A stretch of DNA of 64,000 nucleotides, from contig JAFXVJ010000042.1 in the NCBI GenBank assembly GCA_017524615.1, positions 1-64,000 on the forward strand. The letters are read 5' to 3'. The notes under the pieces are model-generated. The model did no database searches. It was given only the letters and a program-made list of their open reading frames with translations, and had not been told where the DNA came from. This document shows positions 36,040-44,675 of the stretch, in pieces; the first letter of the stretch is position 1, and every line of letters starts with the position of its first letter. Made by a program: the position numbers and the translations under genes. Source of the stretch: Clostridia bacterium. GTDB taxonomy: Bacteria > Bacillota > Clostridia > Christensenellales > Aristaeellaceae.

Positions 36040-36705
36040 TTATCGAAAAAGAGCCGATCCCACGCGCACCATGGTGGCGCCGCACCGGGCGGCCAGGCCG
36101 TAATCCTGGCTCATGCCCATGGATAACTCTGTCATATCCGTTCCGTCGATGGCCTCCTGCCGGCATTGATCCAGCAGCGCGCGCATCCGGGTGAAATAAC
36201 CGATCAGCGCTTCCTCCGGCGCGCCAAGGGGCATCATGGCCATCAGCCCCTTGATTTCCAATCCCGGCAGGCGGGCGCATTCCCGCAAAAAGGGAAACAG
36301 CGCTTCCTCCTCTATGCCGCCCTTTTGCGGCTCCCGGGCGATGTTGACCTCCACCAGCACAGGCATGCGCCGCTGCGCTTTTTGCGCCTGCCGGTCAATT
36401 TCCTGCGCCAGGGGCAGGCTGTCCAACGAATGGATCAAACACACATCCTTTATTATATATTTAACTTTGTTGGTTTGCAACCGTCCAATCAAATGAATCG
36501 AAAATTTTCCCTCCAGCGCGGGCAGTTTTTCCCGAATGGCCTGCACCCGGTTTTCCCCGATATCGGTGACGCCCAGATCCGCCAGCGGCAGGATCTCCGC
36601 CGGCGTGGAGTACTTGGTCACGGCGATCAGCCTGGGCTCCCGTCCCCATGGCGCGCTTTCCCGTTTCAGGGTTTCCCGCACCCTGGCCAGTCTTTCTTCC
36701 AGCAT
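36040..36705 (-). CDS. YggS-family PLP homeostasis protein
   Basis: A 221-residue single-domain fold III PLP-binding protein. The PLP lysine is in LIAVTKYS, followed by IGENRVQ, HLIGRLQTNK, VLVEVNIA and LSMGMSQDY near the C-terminus. The family buffers vitamin B6 and affects amino-acid pools. It corresponds to ylmE of the Bacillus ylm division cluster, here upstream of sepF. The ATG at 36705 is chosen because it aligns with family N-termini. Confidence 0.93.
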   Translation of the reverse strand: MLEERLARVRETLKRESAPWGREPRLIAVTKYSTPAEILPLADLGVTDIGENRVQAIREKLPALEGKFSIHLIGRLQTNKVKYIIKDVCLIHSLDSLPLAQEIDRQAQKAQRRMPVLVEVNIAREPQKGGIEEEALFPFLRECARLPGLEIKGLMAMMPLGAPEEALIGYFTRMRALLDQCRQEAIDGTDMTELSMGMSQDYGLAARCGATMVRVGSALFR

Positions 36706-36721
36706 GCTCTTCCCACTTTCA

Positions 36722-38266
36722 TCAGAACAGGCGCACCGGAATGCCGTCATACAGCACGCCCGCGTTATCCGGGATCACATAGGCGGTGGTGCCGTCGTCG
36801 GACACCACTTCCACGCCCGTCCAGTATTCGCCCCCCTCGGTGTACATCACCACGCCTTTGCGGCCGTTCTGCACATAGATGGCGCGTGAGGGCACCTGCA
36901 GGGTGCTGACGTTTTCGCCGATCTTCACCTGACAGGTGCGCAAATACAGCACGTTCGGCAAAGTGGCGGTATTGTTCACCACCAGCCTGACCAGCAGTTC
37001 CCCGCCGGACAGGGTGAAAGAATCCACGGTGGCCTGCACCTCAATATTGTCAAAGTTTTCGATCAGCAATTGATAGGTGCGCCCGGCTGTGGGGGTCCAC
37101 TCCTTTTCGTTGCACAGCATCAGCACCACCCACGGCTCCTGCCGCACCATGCGGTAAATGTCGGTCATGTTCCGGCCGGGCGTCTGTTCCGTTTGCGGGA
37201 TCCGCCCGTTGTACATGGCCCGCACCTCCGCCGGAGAATAATCCGCGTAGGTGAGCATATTCAGCGCGTTTTCATACCCGTCGGTATAGAAACTCACCAG
37301 GCCGTTGGACAGCGCGGCGAACTGCTTGGTCCACTGGGAGATACGCTGACGCTGAGCGTTCTCATCATCGTTCAGGCGGCTCAGCTTCTGGTCATCCGGA
37401 TACTTCTGCCGGATATAGATCTGCTGATCCTGCATGGCTTTGGTGAGCAGCTTTTCCTGTTTGGAGAAGTTGCCCGGCTCCCCCTGCACCAGCCGCTGCA
37501 CCTCCAGGGCGCGGGAGCGCACCTGGGTCATCAGCGACAGCAGCTTGGTATCGGTGGTGGCCCCGGCAATCAGGATCTTTTGGTATTCCTTGATCTGATT
37601 GCGGTAGTTTTGCAGCGTCACCCATTCCTTGGAATTGAAGCCGGAGGTGTAGATGGTGGCCACGATGCTGCCCCGGGGCACCTCGGCGCCTTCTTCGGCC
37701 ACATACTCGATTTGGGACACGCCCGCCTCGGAATAAACGGCCTCGTTCCGCACGATCACCGCGTCGCCGGTGAACCGGGCCTCCATGGAGCCGGAGCGCA
37801 CATAGCCATAGGCTTTTCCCCGGCTTCCCGACTGATTGAACAGGATGAAAGCCACCACCGCGGCGCAGAGCGCCAGCACCACAAACGCAACCAGTCCCCG
37901 CTTGCTGCGTCTGGCGGCGGGGCGCAGGCCCGTCTGAGGCGGCTGATACCCGCCCTGGCCGGGCACAGGCTGGCCCGCGGCGGACGCGGGCGGCATCTGG
38001 CCGTTATTCGCAGGATTGGCCTGCGGCATCTGCGCGTCGGGGTACGGCGTCTGACCGGTGTAATCCACCTGCGCAGGATCCGGATAAATCTGCGCCGGCG
38101 GCGGCACGTGGCCTGGCATACCGGAATTGGGGCTTCCCTGGCCGGGCAAAGGGCGCTGTACCCATTGACTGCCGTCCTGCTGCGGGGCCCAATTGCCCTG
38201 CGGCTGTCCGGGCTGCTCGGGATAAGCGCCGTAGTCTTGTGAATAAGGCCCTTGTGGGGGCTGCAT
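36722..38266 (-). CDS. membrane protein with HlyD-like adaptor domain and P/Q-rich N-terminus
   Basis: A 514-residue protein. The first 120 residues are P/Q/G-rich and low in complexity; a basic stop (ARRSKRG) and one membrane helix (about 125-145) follow. The external part begins like an HlyD/biotinyl-lipoyl hairpin (GDAVIVRNEAVYSEAGVSQIEYVAEEGAEV), has a long alpha-helical middle, and ends in a beta domain. It is first in the operon with yggS, sepF and divIVA, where clostridia often carry a similar gene. No ABC or outer-membrane partner is present, so an envelope or division role is inferred. GGAGG lies seven bases before the ATG. Confidence 0.75.
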   Translation of the reverse strand: MQPPQGPYSQDYGAYPEQPGQPQGNWAPQQDGSQWVQRPLPGQGSPNSGMPGHVPPPAQIYPDPAQVDYTGQTPYPDAQMPQANPANNGQMPPASAAGQPVPGQGGYQPPQTGLRPAARRSKRGLVAFVVLALCAAVVAFILFNQSGSRGKAYGYVRSGSMEARFTGDAVIVRNEAVYSEAGVSQIEYVAEEGAEVPRGSIVATIYTSGFNSKEWVTLQNYRNQIKEYQKILIAGATTDTKLLSLMTQVRSRALEVQRLVQGEPGNFSKQEKLLTKAMQDQQIYIRQKYPDDQKLSRLNDDENAQRQRISQWTKQFAALSNGLVSFYTDGYENALNMLTYADYSPAEVRAMYNGRIPQTEQTPGRNMTDIYRMVRQEPWVVLMLCNEKEWTPTAGRTYQLLIENFDNIEVQATVDSFTLSGGELLVRLVVNNTATLPNVLYLRTCQVKIGENVSTLQVPSRAIYVQNGRKGVVMYTEGGEYWTGVEVVSDDGTTAYVIPDNAGVLYDGIPVRLF

Positions 38267-38582
38267 GTCGTTTCCTCCTAAATTCAAAGGATAACTCCGT
38301 TTAGTTCGCGATTTGCCATAAGAAATCCTGCTTTTTTTACAAAAGTTTTGCATTTTTCAAAAAAATATTTTGCGCACTTCATAACAGGATCAAACACAGC
38401 ATCAAAGCAAAAGATTCATCTCGGATCGTCAGGGAAGAATCAACAAAAAGGACCAAAAAAGGACGGTTGCCCGTCCTGACCAGCAGCGCTGGTATTGTTA
38501 TGCAATGCCCGCCAAAGAGCACGATATATCGCGCGCTTTCATAAAACGCCGAAAAAACACCGAAAAAACACCGAAAGAAGCA
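38267..38582. other. intergenic tract between relA and the HlyD-like gene
   Basis: A/T-rich, no gene. It must contain the promoter of the division operon, but no hexamer pair stands out; an AGGATTT at about 38323-38329 on the minus strand might be part of an alternative sigma promoter. The relA terminator lies at 38460-38477. Confidence 0.4.
38460..38477 (-). terminator. terminator downstream of relA
   Basis: A perfect 7-bp stem AGGACGG / CCGTCCT with a 4-base loop, followed by TTTTTGG on the minus strand, about 105 bases after the relA stop. Confidence 0.75.
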
Positions 38583-40775
38583 TCAGTTCACGCTGCGGTA
38601 CGCCTCGATCACATCGGAGCGCTTTTGGATCTTCTTCAGGGCGTTGTCCAACTGCTCGCGGGATTTGACCTGGAGGGTGGTGGTGATATTGCAGGTTTTG
38701 TTCTTGTTGATTTTTACCGCGATGGCCGTAAGCGGAATGCCCATATCCTCAATGTAATTGGTAATCTCGCCCAGCAGAGAATTATGATCGTAGCAAATGA
38801 TCTGAATATTGGCGCTGAAATTGCCCACTTCCTCGGCTGCCCAGGAAACGGGCACAGCCCGCTCCGGCTCGGTGTGCAGGGCATTGACGCAGTCCGCCTT
38901 GTGAACGGTCACTCCCCGGCCCCGGGTGATATAGCCCACGATATCGTCTCCGGGCACAGGATTGCAGCACCGGGCGAAACGCACCAGCATGCCCGCCTCC
39001 CCGTGCACGTATATGCCGTGGGTAGGCTTTCCCTTGGGCTCAATGGGGGGCACCTCCCCCACCATAGGCACCTTGGGCGTCTGAGGCGCGTCCCGCTTCT
39101 GCTTTTCGTCGATCAGCCGGGACAGCACGTACACCGCGGCCACGCCGCCATAGCCGATTGCGCCGTAAATGTCGTCCATGTCCTGGAACATGTATTTTTT
39201 CAGCAGCGGCTCGTAATACTCGGGCTTGGTGTAATCGGGCAGTTTCACCCCCCGGCGTTTGGCCTCGTGCTCCAGCATATCCTTGCCCTTCTGCACGTTT
39301 TCGCCCCGCAGCTCCCGCTTGAAGAACTGACGGATCTTGGCCTTGGCCTGCTGTGTTTTTACGATCTTGAGCCAATCCATGCTGGGGCCTTTGGAGGTGG
39401 CGGAGGTCATGATCTCCACCCGGTCCCCCGTTTCCAGCTGGGTATCCAACGGCACCATTTTGCCGTTGATTTTGGCGCCCACACAGGAATTGCCCACCTG
39501 GGAATGGATGCGATAGGCAAAATCCAGGGGCGTGGCCCCCCGCTGCATGGAAACGATATCCCCTTTGGGCGTAAAAAGAAACACTTCTTCGGAAAACAGA
39601 TCCGTTTTCAGGCTGTCGATGAACTCGTGGCTGTCCCGGGTTTCCGATTGCCAGTCCAGGATCTGACGCAGCCAGTACAGCTTATCATCCAGCCCGCCGT
39701 CCTTTTTCCCACCTTCCTTGTAGCGCCAATGGGCGGCGATGCCGTATTCCGCCACGCGGTGCATTTCCCAGGTGCGGATCTGGATTTCAAAGGGGAAGGG
39801 GATGCGCCGGCCGCCCATCACGGTGGTATGCAGGGACTGATACATATTGGCCTTGGGCACGGAAATATAGTCCTTGAAGCGTCCAGGCACCTGGTTCCAC
39901 AGGGTGTGGGCGATGCCCAGCACAGTGTAGCATTCCGGCACGGTATCCACAATGACACGGATGGCGATCAGATCGTAAATCTGATCGAAAGGCTTATTCT
40001 GGATCACCATCTTGCGATAGATGGAATACAGATGCTTGGGCCGTCCGTCGATATCGTAATGCAGCCCCGCCTCATTCAGCTTCTGGCTCAGCTCGGTGAT
40101 GACCAGTTTGATGTTTTCCTCCCGCTCGGCCCGCTTCATGCCCACCTTCCGGGCCACGTCCTGATACCCCTCGGGATCGATATAGCGGAGGGACAGATCT
40201 TCCAATTCCTGCTTGATGGCGTATACGCCCAGGCGATGGGCCAGCGGCGCGTAAATATCAAGCGTCTCCCGGGCGATGGACACCTGGCGCTCCGGGCTTT
40301 GATATTTCAGGGTGCGCATATTGTGCAGCCGGTCGGCCAGCTTGATCAGCACCACGCGGATATCCTTGCTCATGGCCAGGATCATTTTGCGAAGGCTTTC
40401 CGCCTGCTGCTCTTCCCGGTCGGCAAAATCAAGCTTGCTCAGCTTGGTCACGCCGTCCACAAGCCTTTCCACCTCTTCGCCGAACTGATCATGAATGACC
40501 TGCAGGGTCACCTTTTCGCAGTCCTCCACCGTATCGTGCAAAAGCGCCGCGGCAATGGTGGGCGGGTCGATCATCAGTTCCGTGAGGATGCTGGCCACAT
40601 ACACCGGATGCATGATATAAGGCTCGCCGCTTTTCCGGCATTGACCCGCATGCGCCTGTTCGGCAAAATGGTACGCTTTTTCAATCAGCGCGCAGCCCTG
40701 GCCGTCGGGATCGTTCTTGCTCACCCGCGCCAGCATATCCTCCAGCGATAAACTGTCATAAGCCGTATAAGCCAT
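38583..40775 (-). CDS. relA: bifunctional (p)ppGpp synthetase/hydrolase RelA/SpoT (Rel)
   Basis: A 730-residue stringent-response enzyme. The N-terminal hydrolase HD domain has HPVYVASIL (His56) and LLHDTVED (His80/Asp81). The synthetase domain has YQSLHTTVMGG and IQIRTWEMHRVAEYGIAAHW. A TGS domain (FLFTPKGDIVSMQRGATPLDFAYRIH) and a C-terminal ACT domain complete the long RSH form. Both catalytic centres look intact. GGAGG lies six bases before the ATG, inside the end of recJ. Confidence 0.97.
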   Translation of the reverse strand: MAYTAYDSLSLEDMLARVSKNDPDGQGCALIEKAYHFAEQAHAGQCRKSGEPYIMHPVYVASILTELMIDPPTIAAALLHDTVEDCEKVTLQVIHDQFGEEVERLVDGVTKLSKLDFADREEQQAESLRKMILAMSKDIRVVLIKLADRLHNMRTLKYQSPERQVSIARETLDIYAPLAHRLGVYAIKQELEDLSLRYIDPEGYQDVARKVGMKRAEREENIKLVITELSQKLNEAGLHYDIDGRPKHLYSIYRKMVIQNKPFDQIYDLIAIRVIVDTVPECYTVLGIAHTLWNQVPGRFKDYISVPKANMYQSLHTTVMGGRRIPFPFEIQIRTWEMHRVAEYGIAAHWRYKEGGKKDGGLDDKLYWLRQILDWQSETRDSHEFIDSLKTDLFSEEVFLFTPKGDIVSMQRGATPLDFAYRIHSQVGNSCVGAKINGKMVPLDTQLETGDRVEIMTSATSKGPSMDWLKIVKTQQAKAKIRQFFKRELRGENVQKGKDMLEHEAKRRGVKLPDYTKPEYYEPLLKKYMFQDMDDIYGAIGYGGVAAVYVLSRLIDEKQKRDAPQTPKVPMVGEVPPIEPKGKPTHGIYVHGEAGMLVRFARCCNPVPGDDIVGYITRGRGVTVHKADCVNALHTEPERAVPVSWAAEEVGNFSANIQIICYDHNSLLGEITNYIEDMGIPLTAIAVKINKNKTCNITTTLQVKSREQLDNALKKIQKRSDVIEAYRSVN

Positions 40776-43071
40776 CGGTTGCCTCCTTTGCCTGCTTCAC
40801 CCGCCGATACAGAGCGCTTTCCCGGGGGCTTCGCCTGACGCCTGATTTCAGCGCCAGCCTTCCCGTTTCTTCTTCCCGCTCAATCAGGCCGATTTCTTCC
40901 AGGGTTTTCAGGGCGAACGCCGCTTGACCGCCATTCAATCCCATGCCGGCTGCCCATGCCGTCAAATCCGGGGGATGGTTCCGCAAAAGGTGACGGCAGC
41001 AATCCCGCAGCCCTTCCTCATCCACCCAAAGGGAACGCAGCATCTCCTGCCCCGCCTGGGTAACAGGCAGCGCCGTGACCTGGGCACGGGGGCAAGCCCG
41101 AGCATAGGAGGCGCCCTCCCCCAAGTCTCCGTCGCATAATACCACATGCCGGAAGGATGCGCAAGCGTTTCCGGCCGTGCCCCGGAGCATGATGGTGTGG
41201 TAAGCCCGGGGGTCATCGGCGCGCATCAGGCAAAAATCGGCCTGCGGGAACCTGGCCCGCCATTTCAGCGCCGTTTCCAGGCAGCGGCACACGAGCAGCG
41301 TGCCCTGGCCGCCCGCCATCAGCGGCGCCGCCTCCTTTTCCGATATCACAGGCACTGTTTCATCCGAAAGCTCCTCCGCAAGATACGCGATCGCCTCCGC
41401 CTCCGGATTCTTTTCCACCGTCTCCGGCAGCAGCTGTAGCGCGTACAGCCTGCATTCGGCGGACACCTTTCCCCGGAATTCGTTGAGGGTGGGGGTCATC
41501 ACCAATTGAAAATGTCCCCCGTCCTGGCCGGCCCAGCTTCCGCCGCCAAAGAGAATGCCGTCCCGCAGATCATTTCCCTGCCGGAACGTGCATTTGAGGT
41601 GCCGCCCCTCCGTCCCCACAGCGCGCATGCTCAGGGGCCGGACGTCCCGGCACAGGAACAGCGGCGCCGGATTGCCCACCCCGCAGGGCTCCAGCTTTTC
41701 CAGCCATTTCACCGTTTCCTCCGTCACCTGGCCCAGCGTCATTTCCCCGTCACAGCGGATGTGCAGCTCCGGCGGCATGCCGCCCGTCTGCTCCGCTACC
41801 GCCTGGGACAGGCGGCGCGCGAATTCCTCCACATGCTCCGTCCGGATGGTCAGTCCGGCCGCCTGCTTATGCCCGCCAAAGCGGAGAAACAGATCGCCGC
41901 ATCGGCTCAGGGCGCGGTGAATGTCAATGTCCCCCGCGCTGCGGGCGCTGCCCACGCACAATTCCCCCTCCTGGGACAGCGCCACCGTGGGATAGGCATA
42001 CTGCTCGGCGATCCGGCCCGCTGCCAGGCCCACCACGCCGCTGTTCCAGCTTTCTCCCCGTACCACGATGGCCAGGGAATCCACAAGATCCATCTGCTCC
42101 ACCTGGGCCAGGGCGCCCGTGATCACCCGGGCTTCCTGATCCTTTCTTTCCCGGTTCAGCCCTTCCAGTTTGAGTGCCAATTCCTCTGCCCGGGTCAGAT
42201 CCCGGGTGGTGAGCATTTCCAAGGCCGTCCTGGCCGATTCCATGCGGCCGCAGGCGTTCATGCGGGGCGCGATCTGGAATCCGACCTGCTCGCTGGTGAC
42301 CCGGCCAAAAATCCCCGCCCGGTTCATCACCGCCCGCAGGCCGGGCCGGGCGGTGGCCGACAGTTTTTCCAGGCCCAGCGCCACGATACACCGGTTCTCT
42401 CCCGTCAGAGACACCATGTCCGCCACGGTAGCCAGGGCGGCCAGTTCCATCAGCGGAAGGGCGTTCTGCCCCAGCAGCGCCATGGCCAGCTTCCAGGCCA
42501 CCCCCGCGCCGCAGAGATACGGGAAGGGGTATTCCCCCAGCAAGGGTGACACTACCGCGTCAGCGGGCGGCAGCGCATCGCCGGGGCGGTGATGATCGGT
42601 GACGATCGTCCGCATGCCCAATTCCCTGGCGCGGGCCACCTCCTTAACGCTTGTGATGCCGCAGTCCACCGTCACCAGCACCTGATACCGCTCCGCCAGT
42701 TTTTCCACCGCAGCCAGATTCAGCCCGTAGCCCTCCCGGTGACGGTCAGGGATGTATACATCGCTCTCCAGATTCATCCGCCGGAAGGTTTCCAGCAAAA
42801 TGGCGCTGGCGCAGACCCCGTCCACGTCGTAATCACCGTAAATCACCGCCTGCTGTCCCCGATCCCGGGCATCCCGCAAAAGCGCGGCCGCCCTGTCCAT
42901 ATCGCGCAGCAGCATCGGCGGCAGCAATTGATCCATGCCGGGATGTAAAAAGCGCTCCGCCTCCGCCGCCGATCGGATGCCCCGGCTGTACAGCAGTCCG
43001 GCCATCCAGTCCGGCATATCCGGAAAGCGCGCCGCGGCCTCCTCGGGTACGTTCAGGTCGATCCTCAGCAT
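40756..43071 (-). CDS. recJ: single-strand DNA exonuclease RecJ
   Basis: A 771-residue 5'-3' ssDNA exonuclease. The DHH catalytic motifs are VIYGDYDVDGVCASAIL, VTVDCGIT and IVTDHHRPGD; DHHA1 follows with FGGHKQAAG (about 390). The C-terminal 200 residues form an additional domain, as in longer Firmicute RecJ. Its end overlaps relA by 20 bases. Neighbours (secD-like, relA) match the clostridial cluster, except that apt is missing between recJ and relA. Confidence 0.96.
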   Translation of the reverse strand: MLRIDLNVPEEAAARFPDMPDWMAGLLYSRGIRSAAEAERFLHPGMDQLLPPMLLRDMDRAAALLRDARDRGQQAVIYGDYDVDGVCASAILLETFRRMNLESDVYIPDRHREGYGLNLAAVEKLAERYQVLVTVDCGITSVKEVARARELGMRTIVTDHHRPGDALPPADAVVSPLLGEYPFPYLCGAGVAWKLAMALLGQNALPLMELAALATVADMVSLTGENRCIVALGLEKLSATARPGLRAVMNRAGIFGRVTSEQVGFQIAPRMNACGRMESARTALEMLTTRDLTRAEELALKLEGLNRERKDQEARVITGALAQVEQMDLVDSLAIVVRGESWNSGVVGLAAGRIAEQYAYPTVALSQEGELCVGSARSAGDIDIHRALSRCGDLFLRFGGHKQAAGLTIRTEHVEEFARRLSQAVAEQTGGMPPELHIRCDGEMTLGQVTEETVKWLEKLEPCGVGNPAPLFLCRDVRPLSMRAVGTEGRHLKCTFRQGNDLRDGILFGGGSWAGQDGGHFQLVMTPTLNEFRGKVSAECRLYALQLLPETVEKNPEAEAIAYLAEELSDETVPVISEKEAAPLMAGGQGTLLVCRCLETALKWRARFPQADFCLMRADDPRAYHTIMLRGTAGNACASFRHVVLCDGDLGEGASYARACPRAQVTALPVTQAGQEMLRSLWVDEEGLRDCCRHLLRNHPPDLTAWAAGMGLNGGQAAFALKTLEEIGLIEREEETGRLALKSGVRRSPRESALYRRVKQAKEATDGLYGL

Positions 43072-43131
43072 GATCCATCCTCCCGAAAAAGGAAAATGCC
43101 GTGCATCCTACGGCAAAAAAGGATAAAAAGA

Positions 43132-43156
43132 GGGTGCCGGCGCGATACCGGCACCC
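43132..43156 (-). terminator. terminator after the SecD-like gene
   Basis: A perfect 9-bp stem GGGTGCCGG / CCGGCACCC with a 7-base loop, followed on the minus strand by TCTTTTTATCC. It separates the SecD-like gene from recJ. Confidence 0.85.
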
Positions 43157-43167
43157 TGAATTACGTT

Positions 43168-44475
43168 TTATTTGTCCCCGCCGTATACAGCGGCCTTTCC
43201 GGTAATCATGTTGAAGCAATACTGATAGGCGCGCATCACCAGCAAACCGACAGCGCTGCCCACCACGCCGCAAGCCAGACAGTAACCGGTGGATTTGCTG
43301 AAGGAGAAGATCATCAGCACCAGCGCCACTGCCAGCACGATGCCGTGCAGCGCCCACACATTCTTGGCCACCTTGGCAAAGCCCAGCTTGGAGGCCTGCT
43401 TCACGGCAGTTCCGTTCTTGACTTCCGCCGTGATCGCGTCGGTGCGGGTGACGGCGGCGTCCACAGCCAGCAGCACGCCCAGCAGCACAGCGATCAGGCA
43501 GCCGGTGTTCAGCACATTCACCGTGGGCACCACGATGGTGGCCACCAGGAACAGCGCAATCACCAGCGAGCACCACACGGCCAGGAAGCCCGCCACACCG
43601 GTCAGCTTGCCCTTCATCGCCAGATAGACCAGCGCGCCCAGCAGCAGCGCCAGGCCGGCAATCAGGGAAACGGTGAGCACAGCGCCGGAAGTCGCCTTCA
43701 CAGTGTCGGTTTTCCCGGTGTTCAGGGCCACATCCACGGCCCCGTAATTCATCCAGAAGGCCACATTGTAAGCTGTGTTGTAAGCGGAGTTGTTGTAGCC
43801 GATGATGGCCCGCACCTTCCGTCCGTCCACCGTAGCATAGGAGGCGACGGTTTCCCCATCCATGGCGACGGTGAGCGTGGTGTCCTGCGCATCGGCCAGG
43901 GCTTTGGCCCCCTCATCCGTGGCTTCAAACTCCATCACCACGCTGAAGCTGGTGGAATTGGCGTTCTGGCGGACGACCTCCACATTCGCGTGCTTGATTT
44001 CCTTTTCGGTGAGCAGCTGGTTGCCTTCGCTGTCGGTGAAGGTGAACTGCCCGGCGCGGATCGCGGTGCTCAGCAGGCTGGCGGCGGAAGAAGGCTTCAT
44101 GTCGCGCAGTTCAATGCGCAGCACGCCGCCCGCGGCGCTGACCGCCACATCGCTTTCGCCCAGCTGATTCAGACGGTTCCGGATGGTGTTCACGCTGTCT
44201 TCCACAGCCGTAGCGGGAGCGTCATCAGAAACGGTGTAGGAATACTCATAAGAAGTGCCGCCGCCCAGTGCGCGGGTCACGGGCAGGGACTTGGGCCAAT
44301 TCGCGCTGCTGACCGGCACCCAGGAGCGGTGCTCATACATGCCCATTTCACCGCTGTTCCGGGTAAAGAGGGCAAAGCAGGAAAACAAAATCGTCACCGC
44401 AAGCAGCACAACCAGGCAAATAACGCCCTTATGCTGCGTGGTCAGGGGTTTGCGATTTTTCGTGTTGTTGGCCAT
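43168..44475 (-). CDS. SecD-like membrane protein without SecF partner
   Basis: A 435-residue membrane protein. One N-terminal helix (about 17-37) is followed by an external domain resembling SecD P1: RALGGGTSYEYSYTV in place of GLDLRGG, then NTIRNRLNQLGESDVAVSAAGG and a later block EATDEGAKALADA. About five C-terminal helices follow. The conserved transmembrane D/R motifs of SecD that I would expect are hard to find, and SecF is absent. Its place upstream of recJ is where clostridia keep secD-secF, which supports homology. SecDF uses the proton gradient to pull exported proteins; activity here is uncertain. Confidence 0.75.
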   Translation of the reverse strand: MANNTKNRKPLTTQHKGVICLVVLLAVTILFSCFALFTRNSGEMGMYEHRSWVPVSSANWPKSLPVTRALGGGTSYEYSYTVSDDAPATAVEDSVNTIRNRLNQLGESDVAVSAAGGVLRIELRDMKPSSAASLLSTAIRAGQFTFTDSEGNQLLTEKEIKHANVEVVRQNANSTSFSVVMEFEATDEGAKALADAQDTTLTVAMDGETVASYATVDGRKVRAIIGYNNSAYNTAYNVAFWMNYGAVDVALNTGKTDTVKATSGAVLTVSLIAGLALLLGALVYLAMKGKLTGVAGFLAVWCSLVIALFLVATIVVPTVNVLNTGCLIAVLLGVLLAVDAAVTRTDAITAEVKNGTAVKQASKLGFAKVAKNVWALHGIVLAVALVLMIFSFSKSTGYCLACGVVGSAVGLLVMRAYQYCFNMITGKAAVYGGDK

Positions 44476-44551
44476 TTTGATCTCTTCCTCTCATTGTAAG
44501 ATGCACATGTTTACGCGCAAGCGCGCTGCCGTCATCTTTATATACCTGAGT

Positions 44552-44580
44552 ATTATACTATTTTCCCGCATTTCCGTCAA
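44552..44580 (-). promoter_or_regulatory. sigma-A promoter of the SecD-like gene
   Basis: On the minus strand: TTGACG (44580-44575), a 17-bp spacer and TATAAT (44557-44552), about 75 bases upstream of the start codon. Confidence 0.8.
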
Positions 44581-44675
44581 GCGATTCCGGCAGGGCAAGC
44601 ACAGAATTATTTCCGTTTTTTTCTGATTATCCTCCGGCGCAGGATGCGCGCCGTTCCCAAACGGCCCGTTTCCCA

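Noticed and set aside
38505..40751. Open frame of 748 codons antisense to relA
   Set aside because: Mirror of a fully conserved RSH enzyme, with no start signals and no domain.
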